Assembly (NCBI GenBank): GCA_016931515.1
Contig: JAFGEQ010000006.1
Span: 1 to 64,000 of the forward strand
Direction: 5' to 3'
Source: a candidate division CSSED10-310 bacterium
Lineage (GTDB): Bacteria; CSSED10-310
Length of the DNA: 64,000 nucleotides
Below, piece after piece: positions 1-9,075 of this stretch. Each line of letters begins with the position of its first letter. The stretch's first letter is position 1. The notes beneath the pieces are model-generated. The model searched no databases. It was not told where the DNA came from and saw nothing but the letters and a program-made list of their open reading frames with translations. Made by a program: the position numbers and the translations under genes.

Positions 1-441
1 ACGCCGACCATGGTTCCTCCGACCAATACGCCGACTCCGACATCACCTCCGCCGACCGCAACTCCGACATCCACTGAATGTGACTGGCTTGGGACAGAGT
101 TGGAAATGTCCCAGACTGAACCTTACCAGGCGGGTAACACCTTCTGGCTCCAGGTTCATGTCTGCAATAACACCGGATCCGATATGATGGATGTTCCGAC
201 AGCTGTCCTGCTCGGTGTTTACGGACAATACTGGTTCTGGCCGGGTTGGGAAATGACGTTCGATTACATGATGAAGGATTACGAGATGGGTCTCACCTCA
301 TTCTACGCTCTCGAACCGTTTACCTGGCCCACCGTCAGCGGTACTGTAGCGGGTCTGGAATTCTACAGCGCTCTGTTAACTCCTCAGATGGATAACATCA
401 TTGGGGAGTTCGGCTATGTTACTTTCGGATATTCCGACTGA
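1..441 (+). CDS. C-terminal part of a secreted protein with a Pro/Thr-rich linker
   Basis: The reading frame is open to the left edge, so only the C-terminal 146 residues are present and the true start lies outside the window. The first ~25 residues are a linker of TPTP and PPT units, followed by a ~120-residue domain rich in aromatic residues (WFWPGW, FDYMM) and ending in an alternating hydrophobic pattern suggesting beta strands. PT-rich linkers of this kind usually join domains of exported or surface proteins. A similar linker and PTP tail occur in the large prepilin-like protein at 35172-37976. No family is recognised. A strong terminator follows 28 bases after the stop. Confidence 0.75.
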   Translation, partial: TPTMVPPTNTPTPTSPPPTATPTSTECDWLGTELEMSQTEPYQAGNTFWLQVHVCNNTGSDMMDVPTAVLLGVYGQYWFWPGWEMTFDYMMKDYEMGLTSFYALEPFTWPTVSGTVAGLEFYSALLTPQMDNIIGEFGYVTFGYSD

Positions 442-468
442 TAACAAACTGAACTGACTTGATATTGA

Positions 469-497
469 AGCGGCCGGAAAAATCCGGCCGCTTTTTT
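469..497 (+). terminator. Rho-independent terminator
   Basis: A perfect 10-bp stem (AGCGGCCGGA with its complement) has a 4-base A loop and runs into six T residues. It lies 28 bases after the stop of the left-edge gene and is oriented for it. Confidence 0.93.
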
Positions 498-671
498 ATG
501 GTATGAACTGGAGATTCGATATCGATACCAATGATTAATCCCGACGCTTATCAAGCACACTGGATAGTGGCAGAAATACACCCAATCTGGGTACCCAACT
601 GGTTTTCAATACGATGACCAAGGCTGAATCTATAGAGCACACGCCTGGATCTGATCTGTTGAGCAACCCTC

Positions 672-687
672 TCGATTCCGGAATCGA
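672..687. repeat. 16-bp perfect palindrome
   Basis: TCGATTCCGGAATCGA is self-complementary over all 16 bases and ends six bases from the stop codon of the minus-strand gene at 694. There is no T-run, so it is not a standard terminator. It could be a weak hairpin end or a protein site. The rest of 498-671 shows no gene or other element that I can support. Confidence 0.4.
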
Positions 688-693
688 ATACGC

Positions 694-1734
694 TCAGTTT
701 GAGTATTTTCTCAGATAATGATCCAGTTTTTCCGGATTCTCGACTGATTCAAACAACCGACGATTGATATCGCGAAAATCACAACCCTTGAAGACGAGAT
801 CCTCGATCAGGTCTTCTGCAATTTGAGTTGACATGAATCCATCAACGGAAGCAGCTGCAATTTCCAGAGCAAGTTTGGATCTGCAATCGGATATTTCGAG
901 AACCCATTCAGCCGGATCATTGTTATGTCCGTTAATGTAGATAATTTTCGGGTAACCCCCGATACCGGCTGTTTGATTCATAGCTTGATGCAGACCCTTT
1001 AATAATGTGAACAAGCCCTTTTGACGTGTTATTAAAGACTCCCCTCTCCGCTGACCCAGTGTACAATTGTCAGCGAACCGGGCATAATTTAGATCACAGG
1101 TATCCCTTCCAGAACCCTGAGCGATGAAGATCTCGTGAACCTCCTCACAAACCGGCCATCTTTCAGTCATATAAAAGATTTTAAAACCTTCATCCGGATT
1201 GTAACCGGCCAGGATCTGGGAGTTTCCGAAGATCCCTTTCACTTCATCAGGATTCTGAGCGAATGTCATGTAATTCACAGCCGACTTGATCTGTTCCTCG
1301 TTGGTGATACGAATTCTTCCCTTCTCCCTGTCCTCCTGGTATCCCCGAATCAGATCGGCTGCCCGGAATCCGAATTTCCCAACCAGGAAATCGTCGATAT
1401 GCATGTGTTTGATTGATGTAATCGTTCTGAAAGCCAATTGGGCGAGTTCATTCAATCGAACACTCGGAATATCCGGTTGTGACACCCCAGTTTTGTCGAA
1501 GTATTCTGCAAGGCTCCTTGTCACCTCCATGATCCACTCGTCACCTATCGAACTCGTTCCGGTTTGACCCATGAACATGACAGTTTGGTACGCACGGGTC
1601 AGATGGTCCGGAATAACCCTTCGTATTTTTTCAGGTGTATAAAATATCATCCAATCCGGATTCCAATATCTGGCTTCATCACACAGCATCAGACCGGAAT
1701 GCCTGTCTAAGCGAAGCGCATTAATCGATGTCAT
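694..1734 (-). CDS. Proteasome/HslV-like Ntn-hydrolase homologue, putatively catalytic member of a pair
   Basis: 346 residues. The start is fixed by an AGGGAG SD seven bases before the ATG, so residue 2 is Thr, which methionine aminopeptidase would expose. The N-terminus (TSINALRLD, then SGLMLCDEARYWN and EKIRRV) follows the HslV/proteasome beta-subunit plan, with candidates for nucleophile Thr2, Asp19 and Lys36 (numbered with Met). A glycine turn (FMGQTGTSS) sits where beta subunits carry their GFAGG loop. The C-terminal ~60 residues share LVFKxxD...LFE...LDxxLRxY with the neighbour at 1737-2810, so the two are paralogues. It is about twice HslV length, with a helical C-terminal extension. 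The family assignment is my inference from motifs; a cytoplasmic peptidase role is possible but unproven. It starts two bases after the neighbour's stop. Confidence 0.5.
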   Translation of the reverse strand: MTSINALRLDRHSGLMLCDEARYWNPDWMIFYTPEKIRRVIPDHLTRAYQTVMFMGQTGTSSIGDEWIMEVTRSLAEYFDKTGVSQPDIPSVRLNELAQLAFRTITSIKHMHIDDFLVGKFGFRAADLIRGYQEDREKGRIRITNEEQIKSAVNYMTFAQNPDEVKGIFGNSQILAGYNPDEGFKIFYMTERWPVCEEVHEIFIAQGSGRDTCDLNYARFADNCTLGQRRGESLITRQKGLFTLLKGLHQAMNQTAGIGGYPKIIYINGHNNDPAEWVLEISDCRSKLALEIAAASVDGFMSTQIAEDLIEDLVFKGCDFRDINRRLFESVENPEKLDHYLRKYSN

Positions 1735-1736
1735 GA

Positions 1737-2810
1737 TTAAACTCCCTCTGTTTTTGTCTGATCGCCGGTTTCCACGCTGAAAATCGATGCTACTTCCTGA
1801 TTCTTGTACCCTCTCAGAACCAGATCAAGTGCGTTCCTGTCCCTGGCTTTTTCGAACAGGCTCTTTTCTATAGCAGTTACATCCTGCTTCTTGAACACAA
1901 GGCGGTTTAATAAGTCGATTCCCTGCTTCTTCTGGATGTAACCGGTACGCACGGCACGCACGATCTCTGTCGCCAAACGAGCTTCATTATCAAAAACCTG
2001 CCGATATTGCTGCTCAGCAGTTGCTGCTTTGCGATCCAGAAGAACGAAGTTGTAGTTACCACCAACTTCCTTGAAATGCTCACCGGCAAGGAATGCCGAA
2101 TCGATCAATTCAAATAGTCCTGTTGGCGGCGAGTAGCCCTGCTGGCGCATTTTAAGAGTTTTCGCTTTAAAATCCTGACCGAAGACCAATCCGCTGGCGT
2201 ATTTTCCTGTACCTATAGCTTCGAACCCTTCATGAACATAACCCATGATGGAATTTTCACCCGCCAGGTAATAGCCGGTAATACCATTTTCATCGAATCC
2301 AAAAACAGCTGCTTTCGCTTCAATAACAACTTTCAGTAACGTGTCCTGAGTTTCTCGAGACGCTAACTTGCGGGCATTCTCCTTGACAACGGCCGTTTCG
2401 ATGGGAAATGTTTCACCCTGAACGGTGAATTGACCGGCATTTAGATCCTGCGTTTTAAATCCGTAGTAAAACTGCATTTTTTGATCGATGCGGATCCTTA
2501 TCGCCTCCTGAAGACAATCGAAAGCAATCCGGGCGACATCTTTGACACGCCGAATCGCCGTAACTCCTTTCTCCAGTATGATCTGCTCGATCCTCTCCCG
2601 GGTCTTCTCCACAACCTCCCGATGGACAGAGGGATAGCCGACCCCTCCATAAACGCATTGAATTCCCAGTTTGGCGGATATGTCCGAATGCAGCACATTG
2701 TGGAGATTGTCGCCATGCATTCGCTTACGAAAAAAAACATTCCAGTACTCCTCGTCAGAGATGATCGCTCCGGAATCATCGTTAAACCTCAGAAAATTCA
2801 CCAACGACAT
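1737..2810 (-). CDS. Proteasome/HslV-like paralogue, putatively non-catalytic
   Basis: 357 residues. The start is set by GGAGA five bases before the ATG, giving Ser at position 2. It aligns with the next gene (694-1734) from end to end: FLRF...SGAIISDEEYWN at the N-terminus, a YGGVGYPS glycine turn, a GFDENGITGYYL strand pair, and a C-terminal LVFKKQD...LFEKA...LDLVLRGY. The Asp after the second strand (Asp19) is kept, but the position matching the other protein's Lys36 is Asn (GDNLHNV). A proteasome-type active site would therefore be incomplete. The start overlaps the upstream M23 peptidase gene by 29 bases, so the genes are probably co-transcribed. A structural or regulatory partner of the second subunit is the simplest reading; the fold is inferred. 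Confidence 0.45.
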   Translation of the reverse strand: MSLVNFLRFNDDSGAIISDEEYWNVFFRKRMHGDNLHNVLHSDISAKLGIQCVYGGVGYPSVHREVVEKTRERIEQIILEKGVTAIRRVKDVARIAFDCLQEAIRIRIDQKMQFYYGFKTQDLNAGQFTVQGETFPIETAVVKENARKLASRETQDTLLKVVIEAKAAVFGFDENGITGYYLAGENSIMGYVHEGFEAIGTGKYASGLVFGQDFKAKTLKMRQQGYSPPTGLFELIDSAFLAGEHFKEVGGNYNFVLLDRKAATAEQQYRQVFDNEARLATEIVRAVRTGYIQKKQGIDLLNRLVFKKQDVTAIEKSLFEKARDRNALDLVLRGYKNQEVASIFSVETGDQTKTEGV

Positions 2811-4065
2811 AGGTTTCTCCTTCTATAGGCAATTGGAATCGTTCCGTCCATTGTTGAAAATGAGTAAAAAACTGGTCTTTCACTTCGGCAGGTATCGGTG
2901 CTGCCGGTTCAGATTTGACCGTCAGCGGATTGATAAATGTTCCTCGATATTTGACTCTGAAATCCAGATGAGGACCCGTCGATAATCCTGTTGAACCGAC
3001 ATAACCGATGATTTGTCCCTGCTTTACCTGGATCCCCTTTTTTACATTCTTACCGTAACCTTTTAAATGGCCATAACACGTTTCATAACTGTCACCATGC
3101 TTGATCTGAACATAATTACCATAACCGCCACGCCAGCCGGCATATACGACAACGCCGTCACCCAGTGCACTGACAGGAGTTCCGCTGGGTGCTGCAAAGT
3201 CGATTCCAAGATGCGGTCGATAGATTTTCAGAACAGGGTGATATCTGCTTTTTGAAAAGTAGGAACTGATATAACGATACTGGAGTGGTGATTTTAGGAA
3301 TGCTCTCTTCATGGAGTTGCCATCCTTGTCGTAATACTCAACTTTCCCGTCGGGCATTTCGAACGAGACACTCCAGAAAGTCCGCCCATTGCTTGTAAAT
3401 CGTGCGGCGGATATTTGTCCTGGCGCCATTCCCAGATCTTTATATGTTCGATTAGTATAGAACATATCAAAACTGTCTCCCTCTCGAAGTCCTGATGTAA
3501 AATCCACCTGCCAACCGAAAAGATCAGCCAGATCCAGAATAATTTCGGGTGGAACATCCTCCTTGCGGGCTGCGTTCCAGAAAGAGTCCTGAATAACACC
3601 GGTTCCTCTCGCGAGACTCGTAAAAAGGTGTAAATCCAGCTCCTGTGCTTCCCATCGATCCTGATCATTGCGGATAATTCTAACCGCCTGATCGACGGTG
3701 TTTGAAATTTTGAGTTCGAGAAGTCTATTAGTAGCTTTATCAATAAAAAGCGTGATGAATGCGCCGATCTTCAATTTTTTCGGAGATAACTTCGAAGCCA
3801 ATGCCTGGGCGATGGCTTGTGAATCAGCCGGCGGAATCCCGTGCCGATCCAGCAGCCCAGCCAGCGTTTCTCCACTCCGGAGCCGATCACCTTTGACATT
3901 CCGATTACCCGGTTCAGGCAGAGAGGGCTTTTGCGGAGGATTGTACATCCTGATCATCGGATACGGCAAGCTCGCATCCGCAATATGTGTTTCACCCTTG
4001 AATAACCAAAACAATCCAACCAGACACATGATCAGAAAAAAGCACATCCCAATTCTATTTTTCAA
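2782..4065 (-). CDS. M23-family peptidoglycan endopeptidase, membrane anchored
   Basis: 427 residues. A hydrophobic segment at residues 8-23 should anchor it in the inner membrane or act as an uncleaved signal. A periplasmic region follows, with a degenerate LysM/opacity-type part (SGETLAGLLDRHGI, ~65-77), then an M23 lysostaphin-type domain at ~283-385. Visible metal-site residues are His285 and Asp289 (HLGID) and catalytic-type His333 (YGHL). The usual HxH is here H366-L-D368, so the last zinc ligand is Asp instead of His. The family cleaves peptidoglycan cross-links. The start is TTG, overlapping the upstream stop as TTGA, with AAGGA 9-10 bases upstream; an ATG six codons further in is the alternative. 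It is part of an HD-M23-proteasome-like gene string. Confidence 0.88.
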   Translation of the reverse strand: MKNRIGMCFFLIMCLVGLFWLFKGETHIADASLPYPMIRMYNPPQKPSLPEPGNRNVKGDRLRSGETLAGLLDRHGIPPADSQAIAQALASKLSPKKLKIGAFITLFIDKATNRLLELKISNTVDQAVRIIRNDQDRWEAQELDLHLFTSLARGTGVIQDSFWNAARKEDVPPEIILDLADLFGWQVDFTSGLREGDSFDMFYTNRTYKDLGMAPGQISAARFTSNGRTFWSVSFEMPDGKVEYYDKDGNSMKRAFLKSPLQYRYISSYFSKSRYHPVLKIYRPHLGIDFAAPSGTPVSALGDGVVVYAGWRGGYGNYVQIKHGDSYETCYGHLKGYGKNVKKGIQVKQGQIIGYVGSTGLSTGPHLDFRVKYRGTFINPLTVKSEPAAPIPAEVKDQFFTHFQQWTERFQLPIEGETYVVGEFSEV

Positions 4066-5393
4066 TATCCTGTTCCTTCATTTTTTATGGTACTGAAAAT
4101 TCTGGGTAACTGATCGATGCACCGGGAACGGTAGATCTCAGGTGTATATACAGACAAGAGTGAGCGGGACGGTTGTGCATGGCGAATATACTCAGCAAAA
4201 GGCTTGTCCATCTGTGACAGAGCAATTGGGCGATCGGACTTATCGATGAACATGATGTCAAGTTCTTTAAACCGGCTTTCAGATAAATCAGTCGCAGCAG
4301 AGACCAAGTCTACTATAATGTAACCATTCGGAATCTCGCATTGCGAGCCGATCTTTTTTTCCAGGATTGCAGAAATCTCCCCTGGAGATCTCGCGGAACC
4401 ACTCAAGACATCTAGCAGTCGCCGATCGTCATTGTTGACCGATCCGGCTTCCAGATGGAATACCCTTTTAAACAGGTCCTGCCGGTATTTCAACCGCCAG
4501 GCTATATCCCGAACATAGTCGGATTTCGCATTATTCAACAGCAATGATAAAAACTCATCATCCGTCATCGACCAGAAATCCCCGAACTGGCCGTCTTCAA
4601 CAGTACTTTTCCGGGCTGCTCGTAAGAACATCAAGTCGGCAATTCTCGTTTTTTTGTGCAGATAGACCGCTGAATACATTTCAATCCGTGCATTGAGGAA
4701 ATCCCTTACTGCCTGGAGTCCTTTCTCTCTGAAATAGAGGCGGTCGGGTCTGACAACCATGGTCTGGATTAATCGATCAACATCCACATGTCCGAAGTTA
4801 ACTCCGGTCGACAGGAAATCTCGGCAAAGATAATCCAGCGTATCCGCATCGACTTCACCAAAAATCATCTGCTGCAGATATCTTGGACCGGGATAATGTT
4901 TAGAGATCATTAATGATACATCATCCGGGCTGATCCGGTAGCGTGTGAGAATATCGGGAATATGTCCCGCGCCTTTTATCGGCCAGATGAGTTTCCCTGT
5001 CAGTAATTCACCGGTTAGTTGCATATGATCTTTGCCGGTAACTTCCAGCAATAAGGGTTCAAGCGTATGCGACCATGGAGTATGACAAACATCATGCAGC
5101 AATCCGGAGGCGACAACAAGCTTATAGAAGGCATCTTTGGATTTCGAATCGATGCCGAGCTTTTCATTTTCGAGTATCAACTGCCGCCCCATTCGATCCG
5201 CCAGATGGGATACGCCCAATGCATGAGCAAACCGCATACTGTGCGCTGAAGGATATACCTGATAGGTCATTCCCAACTGATGGATGGCATTCAGTCGCTG
5301 AACCTCAACGGTCTGTATCAACTCCAATTGTAGTTCCGAAAGCGGAATCGATCCGTAGACCGGATCAGTGATTGTCATTTTCGTCGAATTCAC
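4062..5393 (-). CDS. HD-domain phosphohydrolase (dGTPase/SAMHD1-like)
   Basis: 443 residues. The HD signature is complete: His57 in MRFAHALG, His100-Asp101 in LLHDVCHTPWSH, and a later Asp in VDADTLDYL (~182-186). The HTPWSH stretch and the YxxxxxxRFxHxLG opening are typical of the SAMHD1/YdhJ branch that hydrolyses dNTPs or related phosphates. The true substrate is not readable from sequence. The start is GTG, chosen because GGAGGTGA lies six bases upstream; an ATG five codons later has no SD. It is first of a four-gene minus-strand string and lies just beyond the terminator of pnp, so it needs its own promoter. Confidence 0.87.
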   Translation of the reverse strand: MNSTKMTITDPVYGSIPLSELQLELIQTVEVQRLNAIHQLGMTYQVYPSAHSMRFAHALGVSHLADRMGRQLILENEKLGIDSKSKDAFYKLVVASGLLHDVCHTPWSHTLEPLLLEVTGKDHMQLTGELLTGKLIWPIKGAGHIPDILTRYRISPDDVSLMISKHYPGPRYLQQMIFGEVDADTLDYLCRDFLSTGVNFGHVDVDRLIQTMVVRPDRLYFREKGLQAVRDFLNARIEMYSAVYLHKKTRIADLMFLRAARKSTVEDGQFGDFWSMTDDEFLSLLLNNAKSDYVRDIAWRLKYRQDLFKRVFHLEAGSVNNDDRRLLDVLSGSARSPGEISAILEKKIGSQCEIPNGYIIVDLVSAATDLSESRFKELDIMFIDKSDRPIALSQMDKPFAEYIRHAQPSRSLLSVYTPEIYRSRCIDQLPRIFSTIKNEGTGY

Positions 5394-5445
5394 CAGGCAT
5401 CACCTCCGGATCCCTAACCCATCGCAAGTATACCGTTATTTATTA

Positions 5446-5480
5446 TAAAAAAAACCCTTCGGCATTGATACCGAAGGGTT
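5446..5480 (-). terminator. Rho-independent terminator of the pnp operon
   Basis: Read on the minus strand, a perfect 10-bp stem (CCGAAGGGTT as written at 5471-5480 on plus, pairing with 5453-5462) and 8-base loop are followed by a run of T (A residues at 5447-5454 on plus). It lies about 30 bases after the pnp stop. Confidence 0.92.
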
Positions 5481-5510
5481 GTTTTCATCCTGTTTCAAGG
5501 AAACAGAGAA

Positions 5511-7736
5511 TCAATCTCGTCGCCTTGAGAATGAAGATCGATGCGGTCGGCGATTGTCATCCCTTCGGGGGGGACGACGCGGACGGTCGGAGTCCGGCTT
5601 TTTCTCCTCCTCGGGTTTTTTGCCTTGAACCTTCCCTTCACGCATCAATTCCTCGCGCGATAGTTTGATCTTGCCCATGGAATCGATTTCTGTCACCCGG
5701 ACCAGAACCTTGTCTCCAAGATTCATCTCGTCTGTAACATTTTCGACCCTGTAATACGCCATTCGAGACACATGCAGCAAACCATCCGTTCCCGGCAAAA
5801 TCTCAATAAAAGCCCCATACGGCTCGATTCTCCGCACTGTACCCGTATAATCTCTCCCGATCTCCGCCTCCTCAGTAATCGCCTTGATCCTCTCCACCGC
5901 CATCTGTAAACACTCGAGATTCGCGCTGAATATCTTGATGGAACCATCATCCTCGATCTCGATGTTTGCTCCTGTTTCCGCCGTCAGGCTGCGGATCATC
6001 TTTCCGCCTGGTCCAATGACCGTTGCGATTTTTTCAGGATTGATTTTCATCAGATAAATTCGTGGTGCATGAGGTTTCAATTCCGGTTTGGAGCGATCAA
6101 TGACATCCATCATCTTATTTAGGATATGCAATCTGCCTTTTCGAGCCTGTTCGAGAGCTTCCTCAAGAATTTCGAATCGGAATCCCGTCAGTTTGATATC
6201 CATCTGAATCGCCGTGATCCCATCTGTTGTTCCTGCGACTTTGAAATCCATATCCCCCAAATGATCCTCGAGTCCGGATATATCGGAGAGGATCACGTAC
6301 TGATCACCTTCCGTGATCAAACCCATTGCAATACCTGCAACCGGGCTTTTAATCGGAACACCCCCATCCATCAGGCATAACGTCGCTCCGCAGACAGATG
6401 CCATGGAGGATGACCCATTGGATTCCATGATATCCGACACAATCCGCACTGTGTATGGGAAGTCTTCTTCCTTTGGCAATATCGGCAGAATAGCTCTTTC
6501 TGCAAGTGTCCCATGACCAATTTCCCTGCGACCGGGCCCCCGAAGAAATCCCACTTCGCCTACACTGAAAGGCGGAAAATTGTAATGCAACATGAATGAT
6601 TTGAATGACTCTCCTTCCAGATCGTCAATCTTCTGCTCATCCAGTGTCGTTCCGAGTGTTAATGTTGCCAAAGCTTGCGTCTGTCCCCGCGTGAAAAGAG
6701 CCGACCCATGTGTGGCGGGCAGCAGATCGATGTCAATCGAGATCGGACGAATTTCATCAAGCGCACGTCCATCATTCCTGCGTTTCTCACGAAGTATTAA
6801 ATTTCTTGCAACTCTTTTCTCAGTATCTTTGAACAGTAAACTGAACGTGGATAAACTCTCCGGATCATCCAGATCGAAATTTGATTTCATTTCTTCTTTC
6901 AGTTCGCCAAGACGGGTGGATACTTCCATTTTATCCGGATTTTGAATAGCCTCGAGAAATCTTTCGTCCTGATCGCTGAAGAAAGATGACGGATCAGATG
7001 GAACATTATCCTTCATTAATTGAACTACCGGAGGAAGTTCAATGATGCGTTTGGTTTTCCCGACTTTTGCCTGTAAATCACGCTGGCAGGCATTCAATGC
7101 CTGAGCCTGTTCGAACGCAAATCGCAATGCATCGACGATAACAGATTCCGGCAGACCGCAAGCGCCTCCTTCCACCATCACGATAGCGCTTTCAGAACTG
7201 ACGACAGTGAGGTTCAGATCGCTTCTTTCCAACTCATCACACGTAGGATAAGCGACTAACTTGCCGTCAATGCGTCCAATCCTGACCGGGGAGACCGGTC
7301 CAATAAAGGGGATATCCGATATCATCAAGGCTGCACTGGATCCCAGAACAGCCAGAAGATCCGGTTCGTGAACCTGATCGTGAGACAAAACCAAGTTCAC
7401 GATGTGGGTCGAGCAGCGGAAACCCTCCTGGAACAATGGTCGAATCGGTCGATCGATGAGGCGAGCTGTTAACGTCTCCTTATCCGTCGGTCGACCCTCC
7501 CTTTTAAAATACCCGCCGGGTATTTTACCCGCAGCATATGCCTTCTCCCGATAATCAACATTCAATGGGAAGAAATCGATATCGGTCCGATTTTTTCGTT
7601 CAGCAGTGACCGTACTCAAGACGACGGATCCCCCGCACCGCACCATAACAGCTCCATCAGCCTGCTTGGCAATTTTCCCTGTTTCAATAGATATGACTTT
7701 GCCTTCGCCAAACCGTACTTCGGCTGTATTCACCAT
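5511..7736 (-). CDS. pnp: Polyribonucleotide nucleotidyltransferase (PNPase)
   Basis: 741 residues. This is the phosphorolytic 3'-5' exoribonuclease of the mRNA degradation machinery. Two RNase PH-like halves are visible. The second holds FTRGQTQALATLTLG, the FSVGEVGFLRGPGRREIGHG catalytic region, and DGGVPIKSPVAGIAMG. A KH domain (VIGPGGKMIRSLTAETGA, ~560-620) and an S1 domain (GTVRRIEPYGAFIEILPG, ~630-695) follow. The last ~40 residues are a highly charged Lys/Glu then Arg-rich tail (RPRRPPRRDDNRRP), probably disordered and RNA binding. It lies 27 bases after rpsO, the common rpsO-pnp arrangement. AAAGGA lies some distance upstream of the ATG. Confidence 0.98.
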   Translation of the reverse strand: MVNTAEVRFGEGKVISIETGKIAKQADGAVMVRCGGSVVLSTVTAERKNRTDIDFFPLNVDYREKAYAAGKIPGGYFKREGRPTDKETLTARLIDRPIRPLFQEGFRCSTHIVNLVLSHDQVHEPDLLAVLGSSAALMISDIPFIGPVSPVRIGRIDGKLVAYPTCDELERSDLNLTVVSSESAIVMVEGGACGLPESVIVDALRFAFEQAQALNACQRDLQAKVGKTKRIIELPPVVQLMKDNVPSDPSSFFSDQDERFLEAIQNPDKMEVSTRLGELKEEMKSNFDLDDPESLSTFSLLFKDTEKRVARNLILREKRRNDGRALDEIRPISIDIDLLPATHGSALFTRGQTQALATLTLGTTLDEQKIDDLEGESFKSFMLHYNFPPFSVGEVGFLRGPGRREIGHGTLAERAILPILPKEEDFPYTVRIVSDIMESNGSSSMASVCGATLCLMDGGVPIKSPVAGIAMGLITEGDQYVILSDISGLEDHLGDMDFKVAGTTDGITAIQMDIKLTGFRFEILEEALEQARKGRLHILNKMMDVIDRSKPELKPHAPRIYLMKINPEKIATVIGPGGKMIRSLTAETGANIEIEDDGSIKIFSANLECLQMAVERIKAITEEAEIGRDYTGTVRRIEPYGAFIEILPGTDGLLHVSRMAYYRVENVTDEMNLGDKVLVRVTEIDSMGKIKLSREELMREGKVQGKKPEEEKKPDSDRPRRPPRRDDNRRPHRSSFSRRRD

Positions 7737-7763
7737 GATTTTTCTTATCCTTTCTGGATCAAA

Positions 7764-8033
7764 TTACTTACGAATACCAAGTTCTTTAATAACAACCTGA
7801 TATTTTTCCAGGTCATTGCGTTTGACGTAATCGAGCAACCGGCGCCTTTGGCCGACCAATTTAAGCAGCCCGAGCCTGGAATGCTGATCCTGTTTATGTT
7901 GTCTGAGGTGTTCGGTCAGATATTCAATCCGATCCGTAAGCAGCGCAATTTGTACGACACTGGACCCGGAATCATTTTCATGTAAACCGAACTTCTTAAT
8001 AATTTCTTTTTTCTTTTCTGAGTGTTGAGCCAT
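7764..8033 (-). CDS. rpsO: Ribosomal protein S15
   Basis: 89 residues, the standard length. S15 nucleates the central domain of the 30S subunit by binding 16S rRNA. The sequence shows the family core [19 protein letters not shown], the [24 protein letters not shown] signature and a basic C-terminus. Two ATGs lie six bases apart. The AGGAGA SD is only one base from the first but seven from the second (8033), so the second is chosen and gives the usual MAQ-type start. The ~80-base leader between truB and rpsO contains short inverted segments (TGGTCG/CGACCA) that might serve S15 autoregulation, but I cannot show that. Confidence 0.97.
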   Translation of the reverse strand: MAQHSEKKKEIIKKFGLHENDSGSSVVQIALLTDRIEYLTEHLRQHKQDQHSRLGLLKLVGQRRRLLDYVKRNDLEKYQVVIKELGIRK

Positions 8034-8116
8034 CGTCATTTCTCCTGTTGATTCTTTATTAGTCGTGGTCGACCCCGATCAGCTGACATTTGAGACTGAC
8101 AGCGACGACCAGTCAA

Positions 8117-9070
8117 TCATGTATCTATATCAGGTAACCGAATAGTTTTCAAAATTGATTTACCATCGGAGGCGCGTCCTCTCCATTCCATCAATCCGAG
8201 ATAGTGCTTATCCTCGTCGTACAAGGCGAAGGAACAATCCTGATCTTGTGGTGTAATAAGTGACACTAAGTCATCTTCCTGGAGCGGAGCCCCGTTGAGA
8301 AACCGTTTGAGATGCCCATTTTTTACAGTTAATGCCGGCAAGTGGCGGGTGATAAACTCTGCCGGCAGCACCAACGAATACGCATCATTCCTCGATGTTG
8401 ATTCCTTAAACTGATCAAGAGTTACAGCCCCTTCTACATCAAACCGACCGATTTTCATCCTGCGAAGAGCGCTGAGAGTGCCAAATGTACCTATCAATGC
8501 AGCCAGCTCAATACCCAGTGATCGTACGTAGGTTCCTTCTGAGCAGGTTACGGAGAAATCAACGTCCGGCGGCGTATAGGAATGAACTTGAATTGAATAA
8601 ACCTGAATTCGACGCGGTTGACGCTCCACTTCGATATTCTTTCGCGCCAGTTCATACAATCGGATACCTTTCCATTTTCGTGCTGAAAACATCGGCGGAA
8701 TCTGCTCGAGGGTCCCGACCAGGCTGACTGCTGTGTTCTGAAGATTATTCAAGGTCAAATCTTCCGGTACCTTTTTTCGTCCAATGATATCTCCCGTAAT
8801 ATCCTGAGTATCGGTTATAAAACCCAGCGTCAATCTGGCTCGATATGTTTTCTGTCCTTTGCGAAGGCAATCCACGAGCTTTGTTGCCCGTCCGAGACAA
8901 ACCGGGAGCAATCCTGTGGCAAACGGATCAAGCGTCCCTGCATGACCGGCTTTCAAACCTCTGAATGTATGCTGCACTACATTTACACAAAACCGAGAAG
9001 TGACGCCCGGAGGTTTATCCAAAAGAATCAGACCATGGGATAATCCGGGAATGTGCTGAGAATTTGCCAA
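8117..9070 (-). CDS. truB: tRNA pseudouridine-55 synthase
   Basis: 317 residues. It converts U55 in the T loop of tRNAs to pseudouridine. The family opening GLILLDKPPGVTS and the catalytic motif AGHAGTLDPFATG, with nucleophile Asp48, are present, as is the CSEGTYVRSLG motif. A C-terminal PUA-like region follows (~230-310). The start is TTG, with GGAG eight bases upstream; no ATG fits better. It starts only five bases after the rbfA stop, within the translation cluster. Confidence 0.97.
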   Translation of the reverse strand: MANSQHIPGLSHGLILLDKPPGVTSRFCVNVVQHTFRGLKAGHAGTLDPFATGLLPVCLGRATKLVDCLRKGQKTYRARLTLGFITDTQDITGDIIGRKKVPEDLTLNNLQNTAVSLVGTLEQIPPMFSARKWKGIRLYELARKNIEVERQPRRIQVYSIQVHSYTPPDVDFSVTCSEGTYVRSLGIELAALIGTFGTLSALRRMKIGRFDVEGAVTLDQFKESTSRNDAYSLVLPAEFITRHLPALTVKNGHLKRFLNGAPLQEDDLVSLITPQDQDCSFALYDEDKHYLGLMEWRGRASDGKSILKTIRLPDIDT

Positions 9071-9075
9071 ATGTC

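Noticed and set aside
5442-5447. TATAAT on the minus strand as a -10 for the HD-phosphohydrolase gene
   Set aside because: It lies in the T-run of the pnp terminator and has no -35; it is likely a by-product of the AT-rich tail.
8060-8116. Inverted segments in the rpsO leader as an S15-binding structure
   Set aside because: Pairing is short and interrupted; I could not draw a structure matching known S15 sites. Mentioned only in the rpsO entry.
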